From NCBI RefSeq assembly GCF_000150275.1, contig NW_002060944.1, positions 1,226,911 through 1,290,910 of the forward strand: 64,000 bases of DNA, read 5' to 3'. Each line of letters opens with the position of its first letter. The stretch's first letter is position 1. The notes below the pieces were generated by a model that was not told where the DNA came from, searched no databases, and worked only from the letters and a program-made list of their open reading frames with translations. The DNA is from Trichoplax adhaerens. Lineage: Eukaryota > Placozoa > Uniplacotomia > Trichoplacea > Trichoplacidae. The translations under genes and the position numbers were made by a program. Shown one piece after another: positions 21,844-34,330 of the stretch.

Positions 21844-24800
21844 CTGTATATATTTGGAAAATAAATAATGATTGTAAACCTAATATCAGTGGATGCAATT
21901 GGCATAGCATTATCTTTGTTATCAATTCTGGTGATAAAACAACTCAATTTGTCTATTTGGCCATATATTTTGAACTATAGCCTAGAAAGCGAGTCGATAG
22001 TAGCGTGTGCAAAGTTTGTGACACCCCTGGTTGCAGAAGGCATCGGTATGCAAAGAAATAGGATTGAATACGTACATTCATTCGTATTCTGATCCTTAAA
22101 TATTGTTATGATGGAAGCCAGCCTAATCATGAAAAACGTTCAAAAATTAACCTTCATGTCTATTACATTCATGCATATTGTATGCTAACGTGCTTGTACA
22201 ATTCTGTATTCCAATTGATGAAACTGTTTACCACAATACAAACTGCTTAAAAACATTCTTTCATTGCATCCTACTCATAATATTAAAATATTCTATTTCT
22301 GTTAACCATTAGACCCATGTCAACCGTTTCCCAGCTAGAGGTGAATTTTAAACGACACCATCATTATTTATATTCGTACATCCGTAACTACCTCACTATA
22401 TTTTACAACAATTTGTGCCTGAATGATATCGTAGTAATGCGTATTTCCTTTCTCATTTGCCAATTCCCTTTATAGCCTTGGATAAACACTTCGGTAACGG
22501 AAAAAGTCGATGACGCCTTAACGGAGGTAGGCAACTGCTTCTCGGTATATATTTACACTGAATTACATCATAATATTTCTTTGCACTAACGGTGGTTCTA
22601 CTGCTAGTTTTTCAATTTACTTTTGGAGAATTATGTCTATTATTGGTACAGGTATGCTTTTACCGTAGAAGCAAGATAACGTTCTATACTTTCATCAATC
22701 ATAATCTGCAACAGCTACCATACAATGCAGTATGTTTGTATAGTAACATATTCCATCCAATTTATTTGTAGCCAATTCAGCTCTCATGAAGGCCTAGTGA
22801 ACAGCATCAGAGAGTCGATTCGATTTATTGTTTCCAGCCTTACCGTTAGAGCTATAAGGGTAAAATATCGCATAAAATGCTCTAGTTTTACTGTATACCT
22901 TCTGTGATTACTGCATATTTATTTTTTGTACAGCAATGATGGATATTTTTTATATTTTCTTTACAATTTCAAACACTTTCAGATCGACTTAACTTCAGTA
23001 CTAATGGAAAAAGTATTTAAGGCCTCATTTCAGCAACTAGATGTTTTTGTGAAAGCAAAACAGCTCTGTAAGACTATGCTTTATTTATCATTATCACCGC
23101 AGAACTAATTATGTGGGGTATAAAGGCTGAAATTTGACTATCAGTCAAACTTAATTAATACGCAACAATTAATGTATAGGCGATGGTAATGAAAAAGATC
23201 TTGAATTAGAAACTTTACGTTTATTGGGACCGAATTTACATGTTGCCATGAGAAGTAAAGAAAAAGAAGTGTTTTATTTACGATCTCTAGCAAATTCAAT
23301 CGTAACAATCGTTATTCCCGCAGATCTAGAGAATTGCAGGTACACTAGTTGAAGTCTTGCTCTTGTCATATTTGATTATTTTTCAATACTGGATATCGCC
23401 GAATATATGGCAATCTGTAACCTCTATCTACTAATTCGTAAAGGTCACTTCGTACCCTCTTCAGAGAAATTTTTTGCTGCACGATTTTGCATAAAGCTCT
23501 ACATACTGTATCTGAACCGGTATGGATCGCAAAATATCATGTTTATAATAATTAATAATTTTTATTCAAAATGAAATTATTTTATTTTTATTTAGTGCCA
23601 TAAGTTGTGTAGGTTATTGATAAGAATTCTTACCTCCTATCGTAAATTGCTAAACTAAAACTTTTTTCGTTGTATTTCAATTTCATGCATATGTACTTGA
23701 TGTAGAATGTAATCAACACAGCCATATATTCATTCTGTGATCCAACAAAGGTAAACTAGACAACCGATGTTTAGCAAACTGTTAGGCTCCTTCCCATGCA
23801 TTTATTAACTATATTGAATTTGGCGTATAAAATAGATCGATTGTCCTGATGATTCTCACTTACCTCGAGTGCCCATTCTATCAGCGTTTCAAAAGAGGAA
23901 AACTGTATCGATCTGCCATGTAAACGCATATGCATCATAATTTTTTGAGTACCTTTTTTAATTTTTAATCTATGACCTATTCTTTCCCTATTAGCCCTTC
24001 CATACGTCCTTGCAGAAAGCTATGTCAGAGCCAACGATGTTATTTCCTTTTCAAAAATTTATGCAACGAAGAGGCGTCATTCATCTAGTTAGTTTTTGCA
24101 GGACTGTAGGTAAGATTAGACTTACAAACCGTCCTTGCATATCTATAGCATTAAAGATTTCGTGACGTGCAATGTTAATAAAATTACTGTTGCTCAATAC
24201 AATAGAGGATTTTACTAACCGCGGTTCCAAAGTAAATTCGGCATCGAATGAAATTGAAGACATAAATAGACAGGCTCTGCAAATATATGCAGAATATTTC
24301 GCGCCTGATGCTCCCAGTAAAATTCCGTGTTCCCGAGGTATCGTCTCTGAAATAGAAAAGCTTATCGCCAACAAGAAAGATGCGCTACTTTACATTCGTT
24401 TAGCAAATCCACTGTATCGTGCATACGGATACATAATGGCAACATTAGAAAATGTATATTTGCCAAACTTTTATGAGTCGGAAGAGGTACTATCGGATTG
24501 GGTTCGGCTGCAAATATGAAAATTACAACAGCAACAAGGGTTGCTTTCCATGCAGTATCTAGACGGTCTCTTAGTTCATAATACGTTTGCGTTTGTATAT
24601 TTTATTGTAGTTTTACAAAATCAAATTTTCTCAAAAAACTAATGAAAATAAGGATAAGAGAATTTCGTGGGGTAGGAAGAGTTCAGCGCACAAGATGCCA
24701 GCTTCTAAAAAAAAATCAATGCCCGGATTGGGTACGGACATGTTATAATTACACTATTTTGACCTATCATATTAACCACAGATTTTTGTTATGCTTTTAT

Positions 24801-27800
24801 TTTAACTTGTGAAAATAGTGGAAGGGTCAAGCCGTTCAAGTATAATCGATGATAAAGAGGTGGTAATTGATAAAGATAATCCCATTCTAGTAGTTACGCA
24901 TCGTTAACGTTATTATGTCAGGAGCAAGATTTATGCCAGATTTATTACATATTTAGGAAATTGGCTCACACAGCAATTCACATGATGGAATTGGCGAAAC
25001 AGCTTATGGTAGACAGAAGTCTGAAAGCAACGCTTCGGAGTTATTATTCGATCAGAATTACGACATAAGCAAGTGGTTTATCGAAGTTCCTGAAGCAACC
25101 GTTAAAAGCGATAGTAATGGAAGACAGGTACCAATTTGCTCGTTGATATTGGGAAACTTCAATGTTTCAAACTTGATAATTTAACGACATGGTGTATTTA
25201 TCTTTCTGTAGATTTCTGCTTATCACATTTCTGTTTCAAGGAGAGAAGAATCGGAAGACAGTACGATTTAAGATTACCATACAAGTTAACAGACTGTACA
25301 CATTTAACATCTTTATCTTTTTATGTGATAACAGGCAATACTGCTGATGAGCGTGCATGGACTGTCAGAAGGTTCACAACTATGCGGCCTTAAATTGCTA
25401 ATTAAGTAGTTGCTTGTATGACAACAAGCAAGCATTTGTAGTTAAACCAAAAAATTTAAGTCATTGCCCTACATTTATAAGGGAAATAGTTGTATTTATT
25501 AGGCTTGTATATCCTATCATTTTTCGTAGGGGATTGATGGAATTCTACGTTCTCCATAATAAGCTAAAGGAATTTCATGAAGGTAACTTCAAAAGGCAAA
25601 TAATCGTAACTTATATTCCTATTCAGAAGAGATGTTATTGATAATATTTGAATCTCATAGTTTAGACGTTTATAATTGCAGAGAATCTGGATGATAGTTT
25701 ATTACCGAACAGGAAAGCGTTTAGTAATAAATCCTGGGAATTTTTCGAATCTAGGAAAATGTTCATGGAGCACTATTTACAAGTTAGAGTTGTAGCATAT
25801 TTTAACAAGGATATTTCAGTGCGTTACAGTAAAAAAACTGTACACATAACCCAACTGTTTATTTATCAGGATCTTTGTTCGAAGCCTTTCCTAACATCAA
25901 GTGGTCTACTATATGCATTTCTGTCACCTGATGAAAGATTCGAACACATGTTCGAACCCGATGTAATCCTTAAGAAAGCAGGTACTGCTCTCTACGGTAA
26001 TATCATTTACTTATTTTTCCAGATCTTAATCAAATATTTATCATCTGAAATGGAATATGTCATATTGCTTACTTCTTCCAAGATAAATTTTTCAAGCAGG
26101 TCCCAACAATGTTTAAAAAGGAGGTAAATAGATTTTTAAGTTTCATTAATTAATATGTATTCGTTCTTATAACAATAAATGATAACTATTGCAATTATTA
26201 CTAACGCCATATAGAAAGGGCAGTCCATCGATATCTTCCTTCAGAACTTCGCTCATACGGCCATTGAAGCAGACAACGATAGTGGGAGGTCAGTTGAAAA
26301 CCTCATAAGTTATACAATTAAAACATTAGCTGAACAATTATGGCCGACCCGTGTATGAATTGTAGCATGCAATATACACGATTCAGTTCGTAATATATTT
26401 TATTCCATCTGTTATAGACTAAGTATATCACAAGATACAGAAGTACCTGAGGTCAGTAGATTACAATATTTCTGATTAACAGTTTACCTATGTGTCATTT
26501 ACCAATATCTTTTAATCAATCAGTTTCAATTAGCTCCTGAGCCTGAAATTGACTTATGTGATCTGTTACAAATGTAAGCTAGGCAAAATCAGCCCTTCGC
26601 AGCTGTTAAATATTGCTATAATTGTGAAATCATTTTTAACTATAGTAAATATTGATTAATTGCCTGGCGGCTTTAATTTAATGTCTAACAAATACCAATG
26701 TCCTTTCGTTGCCGTAATTTATTATCACAGACACTCTTTCGAGGATGTGAAGGAGTCAGACGGTAATATTATTACTATAGAGCTTTATGATTTAGATACA
26801 AAATGGCCCGGCTAATCTTTCATATTTTTCTTAGACAATAAAGTAATCCCGTTCACAAAGATGACAGATTACTTCATCTACTTAGGTGCGCTCAGTTTTG
26901 ATATATTTTCTATATATATTTAATAAAGTAAGCGATAAGCTGGCATTAATGCTAATTTCTTAATATGATTAAAAAATGCAGCACATCACGTATTTAAAGC
27001 CAGTGGAATATCAAAACTTCTTTTATTAGTATTGAAAGCCTTACCAGACAGCCTTTTAGAAAATATTCTAGATAGGTAAGCTAATAATAGATTACGTTAT
27101 AGCTGAATAAACATTTAGGAGTAGAAATATGTGATAGCCACGAATTAAAATCCCTCGTTTGCTTCAAATTTATTGGTATAATAAATGCTTTAACCTAGGT
27201 TGATAACGGTAAGGTTAGCGAAGCTGGAGAATGAGTATTACCAAGTAACTATAATCAAGTTGTTACAAGGTATTATATATCTCATGTGGATAATTATTTT
27301 TAACCAACGTCATATGAATAAATACCGTGACTTACATTCGTTGTAACCACTAAATTCATAAACTTTTTAGATGCCATCTTCGGTCCTCCGGATTCTCCAA
27401 AGTATGATGAAACATATATTATAATTTATATCAATAAAGGAAGTGAGGATTACAATATATCTTTCAGTTAAGTGACACGGCTTTAATTTTGACATTAAAA
27501 TAGGACACAGGCTGAAATTGAGGCAAAAAAGACTGAGGCGTTTGAGCGTTTTATAAGCTTTCTTCCAGGTAAAGAATCTATATTTTGAAATGTACATTAA
27601 ATCGCGTTAAAAAGCAATACAGCAAATAGAGTAATAATTATAAACGCTATGTATGAATCCCACACCAACTATTATATATGTAGACCTTCTACCAAAATGG
27701 ATTGGTAAATCGAAATATCGTGATGGAGTCGGTATTGCATTTCAAATGCTGCAGTATCCCAAATTAAACCGGCAGGTAATTATTCAACAGTATTTTCTAT

Positions 27801-27928
27801 TTCACGTAGGAATTATAACTGGATAACACTGCATTGCTAATGAATTTTAAAATACACTTCTTTTATAGCTCCTTTATGTTTTACTGGATACGTTAATAAC
27901 TGAAATTTTTCCGGAAATTGAGAATTAA
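21262..27928 (+). CDS. SNX14: Sorting nexin-14 (ER-anchored PXA-RGS-PX-nexin C protein)
   Basis: 34 coding exons: 21262-21347, 21497-21565, 21705-21726, 21981-22045, 22313-22340, 22476-22526, 22608-22651, 22772-22859, 22983-23067, 23180-23339, 23444-23519, 23706-23750, 24016-24109, 24206-24486, 24611-24731, 24819-24889, 24957-25127, 25212-25260, 25335-25371, 25530-25582, 25682-25782, 25870-25981, 26083-26123, 26215-26288, 26418-26451, 26524-26573, 26731-26762, 26835-26885, 26982-27075, 27199-27269, 27371-27401, 27504-27568, 27684-27775, 27869-27928. They sum to 2604 nt (867 aa; human 946). Two membrane helices (LLFVAIMLLFLTF, IHLLIGLWVAGLGFY) are followed by CKVCDTPGCRRHR, PXA (about aa 91-273), RGS (274-398), PX (463-636; TVRRGLMEFYVLHNKLKEFH) and nexin-C (about 714-867; LLYVLLDTLITEIFPE). 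Human SNX14 has this order. It tethers ER to lipid droplets and affects sterol and fatty-acid handling; loss causes ataxia SCAR20. The start ATG and the donor after 24889 are the weakest calls. Confidence 0.95.
21817..21843. repeat. (AT)13 microsatellite in SNX14 intron 3
   Basis: An uninterrupted AT run lies within the intron between exons 21705-21726 and 21981-22045. It is likely length-variable between individuals and has no coding effect. Confidence 0.95.
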
Positions 27929-30313
27929 AGAGATATTATTTGTGTAGTGCAGTATTGTATAAAAGAAAATATCGATATCAAATATATCAGATGTTAAGAA
28001 TTTTTAAAATTCCGCATAGGCTATACTTCTTTAAATTTTATGACGTAGAATGAGTTTTATGTCCTGCTTTTATAGTATATTAATGTTTGTATAAATTTCT
28101 TGTAATATAATCTTACTTCTCCTTTGGCTAAGCAAACATTTTCTATTGCGATAAATCTCCAAGCAGCAATGAGATAAGTTGTGCGACCTTGGTATTTTGA
28201 ATTTTAATTACGAATGATGTTCAAGTGTAGAATTTAAGTGCGTGTTCGTCTTCATTTCTGTTTGACTAGCAAAAAGTGCTATAGATTAAATATATAAAAG
28301 CTTATGATTATGTCTCACTAAAGATGAAACATCGAATGCAACTGATACAGTTTTCTCATTATTGCTAATACGAAGTTAATAATTGTTAACTGTTCGATTG
28401 TACTGTCATGACTCGTACCGCCTAGCAGAGTCATGACCCTGTAAGTTATGATAAGATTGTTTCCACGATATTACCGTCATGTCTGAAAACTTGAAAAATA
28501 AGTGTTGTAATGTCTCACCATCTTAGAAACATAATTTGATTAAAAGTAATTATGATACAAAGACTCGTTCTTACTTAGTTTATAAAATAATCAATTTTCT
28601 TCAGATAATTGAACTCAGAAATGATCCAATTCACTGCATATGTACGGCAATGGCGATTTGCTACCTGAATTAATAAGATTAACAATAAATTTTACTGTTT
28701 TAGAATACATCTAAGCCTCTGCTATACTAGAGATGTAAAATTATCGTTTGACTTGAGTTCATTTTCATGTTTGGTATTCATACTCAAAGATGTCTGCTTC
28801 GTATATTTAGATTAGTTATAGACATCACACAAGACATGATTTACGGCTCATATCCGGCTTGATAATGATGCAAATATTTGATGAACAGTGTTATGCTATT
28901 TTTACGATAAATATTACGTTAAAATGAGCGTATTAATCTTTCTTAATTCTATTTTCAACTTTCTACAAGTTCATTCAGCATATTATTGCACTTTACCAAT
29001 AAAGAAATAGATACAAATAAATTTATGAAATAATGCTTTATTAATAACTCAAATAAAGAGTTTCGAGTGCTTTCATGAGATTATTACTAATATGAGGTTA
29101 TGATTCAAATAAAAAATACTGTATATAAATCAAGTTTATAAAGAAAAGAACAAATATACATACACGTATACGATAAGCATTTAATCAACAAGATAACAAA
29201 TAATTTAAGATTGATCTTTTACTCAAGATTTGGGATCTGTAAGCGGAAATCTGGCTGATGTCATTGGCAATCAACGTCTTTAGAATTAGATAAAGCTGTA
29301 TAACACACTTTACAGAAATTTCGAATTAATTTACTTCCGGATAAATTCTCTGGCTAGAAATAGCGGTAATATTTTGTATTATAAATTATTCAAGAGAACA
29401 GAATAGCCGTTAAGGTAATCGATGTTTGTTACTATTTATTTTAACTACAGTATAATGACAATAAATTACATTAATTAACGATTTGATCGAATTATTAACT
29501 ATTTATCTTCAATCTTCGTCTCTTTCTCGTTATACTAGCATAAATTGGATAATGTTTGTCATCACTATCATCTCTGTTTACGAGTACGATGGAAATTATA
29601 ATTATTTTGCAAGTCCTTAGTAAATTATTTATTACTTTACGAAGCAGCAGATTATTTACCATGTTCTATTGATACTAATAATAAACAGAGTTATAGTAAA
29701 GACATACGGTCATTGTTCGCTAATTGGTAATATAGTTTATAAATATAACTATCCTAGCTTGATTTATCTAGACCAGATCATATAAATAGCAGTATAAGCT
29801 TTAGACTTATTAGTTGTTACATTCTACTTTTTGATATTAGCTATTTTTACAAAACTAGTAATCAGCACGTTGGAACTCATACTGTAATCAAAACGTTTCC
29901 TAATCACTTACGGCTACGAAAAGTTGATGGAGTAGAGATTTATTTGCAAGGAAGTAAGCGGTAGAGAAAGTAGTTCTAATTTCTTAGTCGATTTTGCAAG
30001 TAATTTATACTCTCAAACTTAAAATGCTTCCTAGCTATTTTTGATTATCCGATCTATTGTCGATATAAGCTTTTGTTCACAAGAGAAAAGGAAGTAGAAA
30101 ATTATATAATTTTAATCTCTTGTTTAATATTTGTAGGTAATTTATATAGCAAAACTTAAAATCCTGCATGTTCTTCTCTTATTCATCATAACCTATTGTC
30201 GATTGAAGATCAAACTGCCAAGGAAAGGAAAGAAGTAAAAGAAATCACTATTCACACCCTGACTAATACAAATACATACGGTAGCATAGGATCATCAAGC
30301 TACTTAATTTATC
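27929..30313. other. AT-rich intergenic DNA between SNX14 and the first GPCR gene
   Basis: No gene is supported on either strand. The stretch marks the change to the AT-rich right part of the window. One clear structure is an inverted repeat with 10-bp arms, GTCATGACTC at 28405-28414 and its reverse complement at 28428-28437. The 3' end of SNX14 and the 5' region of the GPCR gene lie in it without recognisable signals. Confidence 0.6.
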
Positions 30314-31453
30314 ATGGCGATTAAGAATTCAACTGATGATGTCGCCATTTTTATAGGGATTTTTTTTCCATTCTCTTGCGTAGCAATTATTGGTAACTTA
30401 TTTATCTTAATTACCATACGTACGACTAAAACTTTACATAAACCAACATATTATCTGATAGCCAATATGACTCTTGCGGATGCCATTTGTGCAGCATCAA
30501 TTTTAATATATACTATAGCTTTAGGCGTCTTTGAATCCATGGACTGGCCAATATCATCATTGCGTATCGTTTGCAAGTTCTTTGGGCCATGCCAGTTAAT
30601 TACTTATATTACTGCAACACAAACTCTAACTGCAATGAGCATCGAAAGATATAACGCAGTAATCCATCCTCATCCAAAGGTCACCAAAAAGAAAAATATA
30701 CATTTGATAATAATTATAACTTGGATAATTGGAATAATAATGTCGATCCCTTTTATCCAGATTATTACCGCTGTGCCTCAGATGCATCTTCCATGCGAAG
30801 TTATCCAATATAAGAATTCCACTTATAATCAAGTTTATGCTGGCATCATAATTACCACTCAATATATAGTACCGTTAATTATTATGTTTTATACTTATGG
30901 ATACCTCATAACTCGTTTACGCTATCGCCGTCGCCATTCACAGATTTTTCGTAGTAAAAAAATCATGCCAAATAATCAAAATGAACTTAAACGAACGATA
31001 GCCTATGCACTACCCTATATAACTATTCCAACTCACCTACAGCAAATACGCCGAGCGAGACACCCTGGTAAATATATCAGTGATGTTATTAAGATGGCGG
31101 TTCTTGTTACCATTGCTTTTATGATACTGGCTTTGCCTTGGACTATAGTATTAGCTTGGATGACTATTCAGCGTCAAAATTTAAGTAAAATTTATAAACA
31201 TAGTAAAGGAGTGCTCATCTATCTTGTTCATCTATCGCAAACTTCATTTCTCCTAACAAGCTTATATAATCCTATACTTTTTTGTGTTTTTAATCAATAT
31301 TTTCGACAGCGACTGCAACAAATCTTTTATCTACTATTTAGAAGAGTTACTGATCATTTCCGTAATTTATTCCATCGCTTCCAAGAGCATACACCGCTTA
31401 AAGATGACGATGAAAGTTCTAGTATTTCATCGCGCTGTACATCCAATTGCTAG
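30314..31453 (+). CDS. Class A (rhodopsin-like) GPCR, peptide-receptor type, intronless
   Basis: One 379-residue exon with seven hydrophobic helices. Landmark residues are N28 (helix 1), D56 in LADA (helix 2), C87 (top of helix 3, disulfide), ERY 111-113 (DRY-type G-protein switch), W137 (helix 4), C161 (loop 2 disulfide partner), P187 (helix 5), P275 in ALPW (helix 6, with no CW before the Pro) and NPILF 319-323 in place of NPxxY. The second intracellular region after helix 5 is long and basic. The tail is acidic and Ser-rich (DDDESSSISS), as expected for arrestin phosphorylation sites. N5 and N168 are glycosylation sequons. The overall look is that of neuropeptide-type receptors; the ligand cannot be told from sequence. 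The first ATG of the frame gives a normal short N-terminus. Confidence 0.9.
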   Translation: MAIKNSTDDVAIFIGIFFPFSCVAIIGNLFILITIRTTKTLHKPTYYLIANMTLADAICAASILIYTIALGVFESMDWPISSLRIVCKFFGPCQLITYITATQTLTAMSIERYNAVIHPHPKVTKKKNIHLIIIITWIIGIIMSIPFIQIITAVPQMHLPCEVIQYKNSTYNQVYAGIIITTQYIVPLIIMFYTYGYLITRLRYRRRHSQIFRSKKIMPNNQNELKRTIAYALPYITIPTHLQQIRRARHPGKYISDVIKMAVLVTIAFMILALPWTIVLAWMTIQRQNLSKIYKHSKGVLIYLVHLSQTSFLLTSLYNPILFCVFNQYFRQRLQQIFYLLFRRVTDHFRNLFHRFQEHTPLKDDDESSSISSRCTSNC

Positions 31454-31783
31454 CATGATAAAGACACTAGTTGTATCCCTTCATAAGTAACTATCTTGTC
31501 ATACAAAGTGTCTTGTTCTATCGCCTAATAGGATCAAATACATACGATAACCAATAACAGAAAGAGATATCATTGTGATCAATAGTATCATTGTACTATC
31601 TAAATCAGCTATTAAAGATTTATTTAATTTTAACTACCTTATAATTTAATTATTTCCAATATTAGCGTTGATAAAATATTATGCAGAAACATAGCGGGTT
31701 CTTTTAATTTTAAAAAATAAATGAAGATTTAGCCAACTTTAATAAGAATTAAAAAATAATGATCGCTTTTCTATAAATACAAG

Positions 31784-32415
31784 TTGGAAGTAACTATCTC
31801 AGCTAGCAGTTGTTAGTATACATACGCAAATTATTGACCATAGCGCGTTATTGACGTATCATTGAATGTCTACTAGGATAGAGTATCCATCCATAAATCT
31901 CTTGTAGTAAATTACGAAGCTAATCATTACTCGTATGTTAAAGTTAAATGAATTATCTCAATCAGCAGTTGTTACTGACGTGCTCAATATATTGATCGTA
32001 GCATGTTATTGATGTATAGTTAAATATTTAAGATAGATTATCCATTCATGAATCTTTTGCAGTAACTTACAAAGCTAATTATTCCTCGCATGTTACAGAT
32101 AAAAGTAGTTACTTCGACTAACAATTGTTAGTCTATTGCTCAACATATTGATCATAGCGTGTTATTGACGTATAATTAAACGTCTAGGATAGAGTATCTA
32201 TTCATAAATCTTATATAGTAAATTATGAAGCTAATTATTTCTCGGATATTAGAGTTAGAAATAATTATCTTAACTAGTAGTTGTTGGTATATGTGCTCAA
32301 TATATTAATGATAGCGCGTTATTGATGTACTGTATATTAAATATCTAGGATAAAGCATCCATTCATAAATCTTATATAGCAAATTACGAAGCTAATAATT
32401 TTTCTGATATTAACT
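31784..32415. repeat. Four-copy tandem repeat, about 157-bp unit
   Basis: Anchors of the type ATTATCTCAACTAGCAGTTG occur at 31791, 31951, about 32107 and 32262. Each is followed by a block with GTTATTGATGTAT, then CATAAATCTT, then AAATTACGAAGCTAAT. Copies are roughly 75-85% alike by eye, so the array is old. No frame is shared among copies. Confidence 0.85.
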
Positions 32416-33539
32416 TACTATAAATTACAAATGATTATTATCAGTAACAGATCAGATTCTTTATTCTACTACAGTATTTTTTATATACACATCTTATCGA
32501 GCAACAGATACTAATAAACCAGGATCTAGAATACATGAACATAACACAACAGAATATTATTATTATCTGCATCGATATTTTATTGCCTACTGATAAGCCT
32601 TATTTCAGCAATCTTTCATTTTCGATTACTTTTATTAATTATACCGTTGATCGACAGACTAGATATTTATTAGTTATAAATAATATTTAAAGTATGAAGA
32701 TTGGTGTGTATATATATACATGATTGCTATTACGAATCAAATATTGTGTGATATATTTCATTGGGATTAATTATCTTAATATTAAATATAGCCATCGGCT
32801 ACTCTTTGTAACACCTTGAGCCTACAAATACCATAGGACAGTTGTAACAAAACCTGTTCTACTAACTGTAATAAGAGTATAAATCAAACAAGTAATTTTA
32901 TAACAACAGATTTTATTACTGATTCTCTATCGATTGTGATATTGCGTAATGGTACAAGAACTCTGGCAGACAAGGAAAACTTCCTATAGCAGCAGATCTT
33001 AGAAAAGAAGGATTTAGAACAACAATGACAGGAAAGCGTAGCTACTTACATACATTATCTAACTTGCTTACAAAAATAACAATAGCGAAAAACATAATTC
33101 CATCCTTACAGAACTTAGTAAGAAAATAAGATTCTATAATTAGTATCACATTCTACGAAGCTGAAATCAACATACTTGAATTATCACAAACATTACTTAT
33201 ATATACCTATTATTGTCAACTGCCCTAGGTTTTGGTATTATTTTTAAGTGATATCTAATTCACTTCTACATAATATGTTGACAACAATAGCTTATCTAAC
33301 AGCTTCACTACAGCAGAATACTATTATTTATCTAATTCAGCATTTGATATCTTTAAAATCCTGATTTCAGCAATCTTTCAATCTGATCAATTTTATTAGT
33401 TACTCAGAATTTTGATCAAAAGACTGGATATTTGTTATAAATAATGCTTGAAGTATGAAAATTACTGTTTATCAGGTTACTATTTTGAATCAAATATTAT
33501 TTTGATGTTTTGTTGGAAATCATTACCTTAACATTAAAT

Positions 33540-34330
33540 ACAATTATCGGTTACTCTTTTTGAATCTACTACAATAGTTGTCTATGCAAAGTTTTATAGC
33601 AGTACATAAAAGTATACTTGTTGTCACGCTAATTCATAATAGTGATAGATTTGTCATCTTTTCTATACAAAAATGGAGAAAGAGTTATCTTTGGGTATTC
33701 TTTAAGATGAAAATTAGCAATGACATACTCGCAAGGACTAGGGTGCAAAAATATAATTTCAATTCATTCTTCCCTGGTTAATATAGAACTTGAAAAGAGA
33801 ATCATCGGCCAGCCTTTATTATGTTGACTAGAGTAAAATTGAAGCACAATTACTGATTAGTCTATAAAATGTTGACTAAAGTAGCTCTACTTGTTAAGGT
33901 CTATATGCAGAAAAATATTGCGATAGATTTCTCACTCTTTTTTATAAAAGTAAAATTATACATTCACCGACTACGATATTCTTTAACGTATTTATAAACA
34001 GGAATAGCCCTAGAGAGGTTCTTTGCATATAAGATGTAATAGCAGTAGATTTCCCGCACGCTTATTAGCAAACTGAAAACACAATCGCCGGTTGCTCTTT
34101 GATAAATTGACTAGAATACCCGTACTTGAAAGTCTTTTATATAAAAAATACAGTAGCGACATATTTTTCAACCGTTTGTGCAGAAGCTGAAAAAAGAAGC
34201 GTTGCCCAGGTTTCAAAAATTGAGTAGAATAAACTCCTCTTATAAGACATTTTATCTGACATACAAAGGCGAGAACTTTTCTACCTGTTCATCAGAAATT
34301 GAAAGACGCAATCATCGGTTGCTCTTTAAT
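33540..34330. repeat. Degenerate tandem repeat, about 113-bp unit
   Basis: The phrase AATCATCGGTTGCTCTTT and the preceding AAATTGAAAGACGC recur in diverged form at about 33541, 34071, 34184 and 34296. The last three are spaced about 113 bp. Weaker copies may continue to about 34830. Confidence 0.65.

Noticed and set aside
24081-24374. 97-aa minus-strand frame
   Set aside because: Antisense shadow of the SNX14 RGS exon 24206-24486.
30626-30862. 78-aa minus-strand frame
   Set aside because: Antisense shadow of the GPCR gene at 30314-31453.
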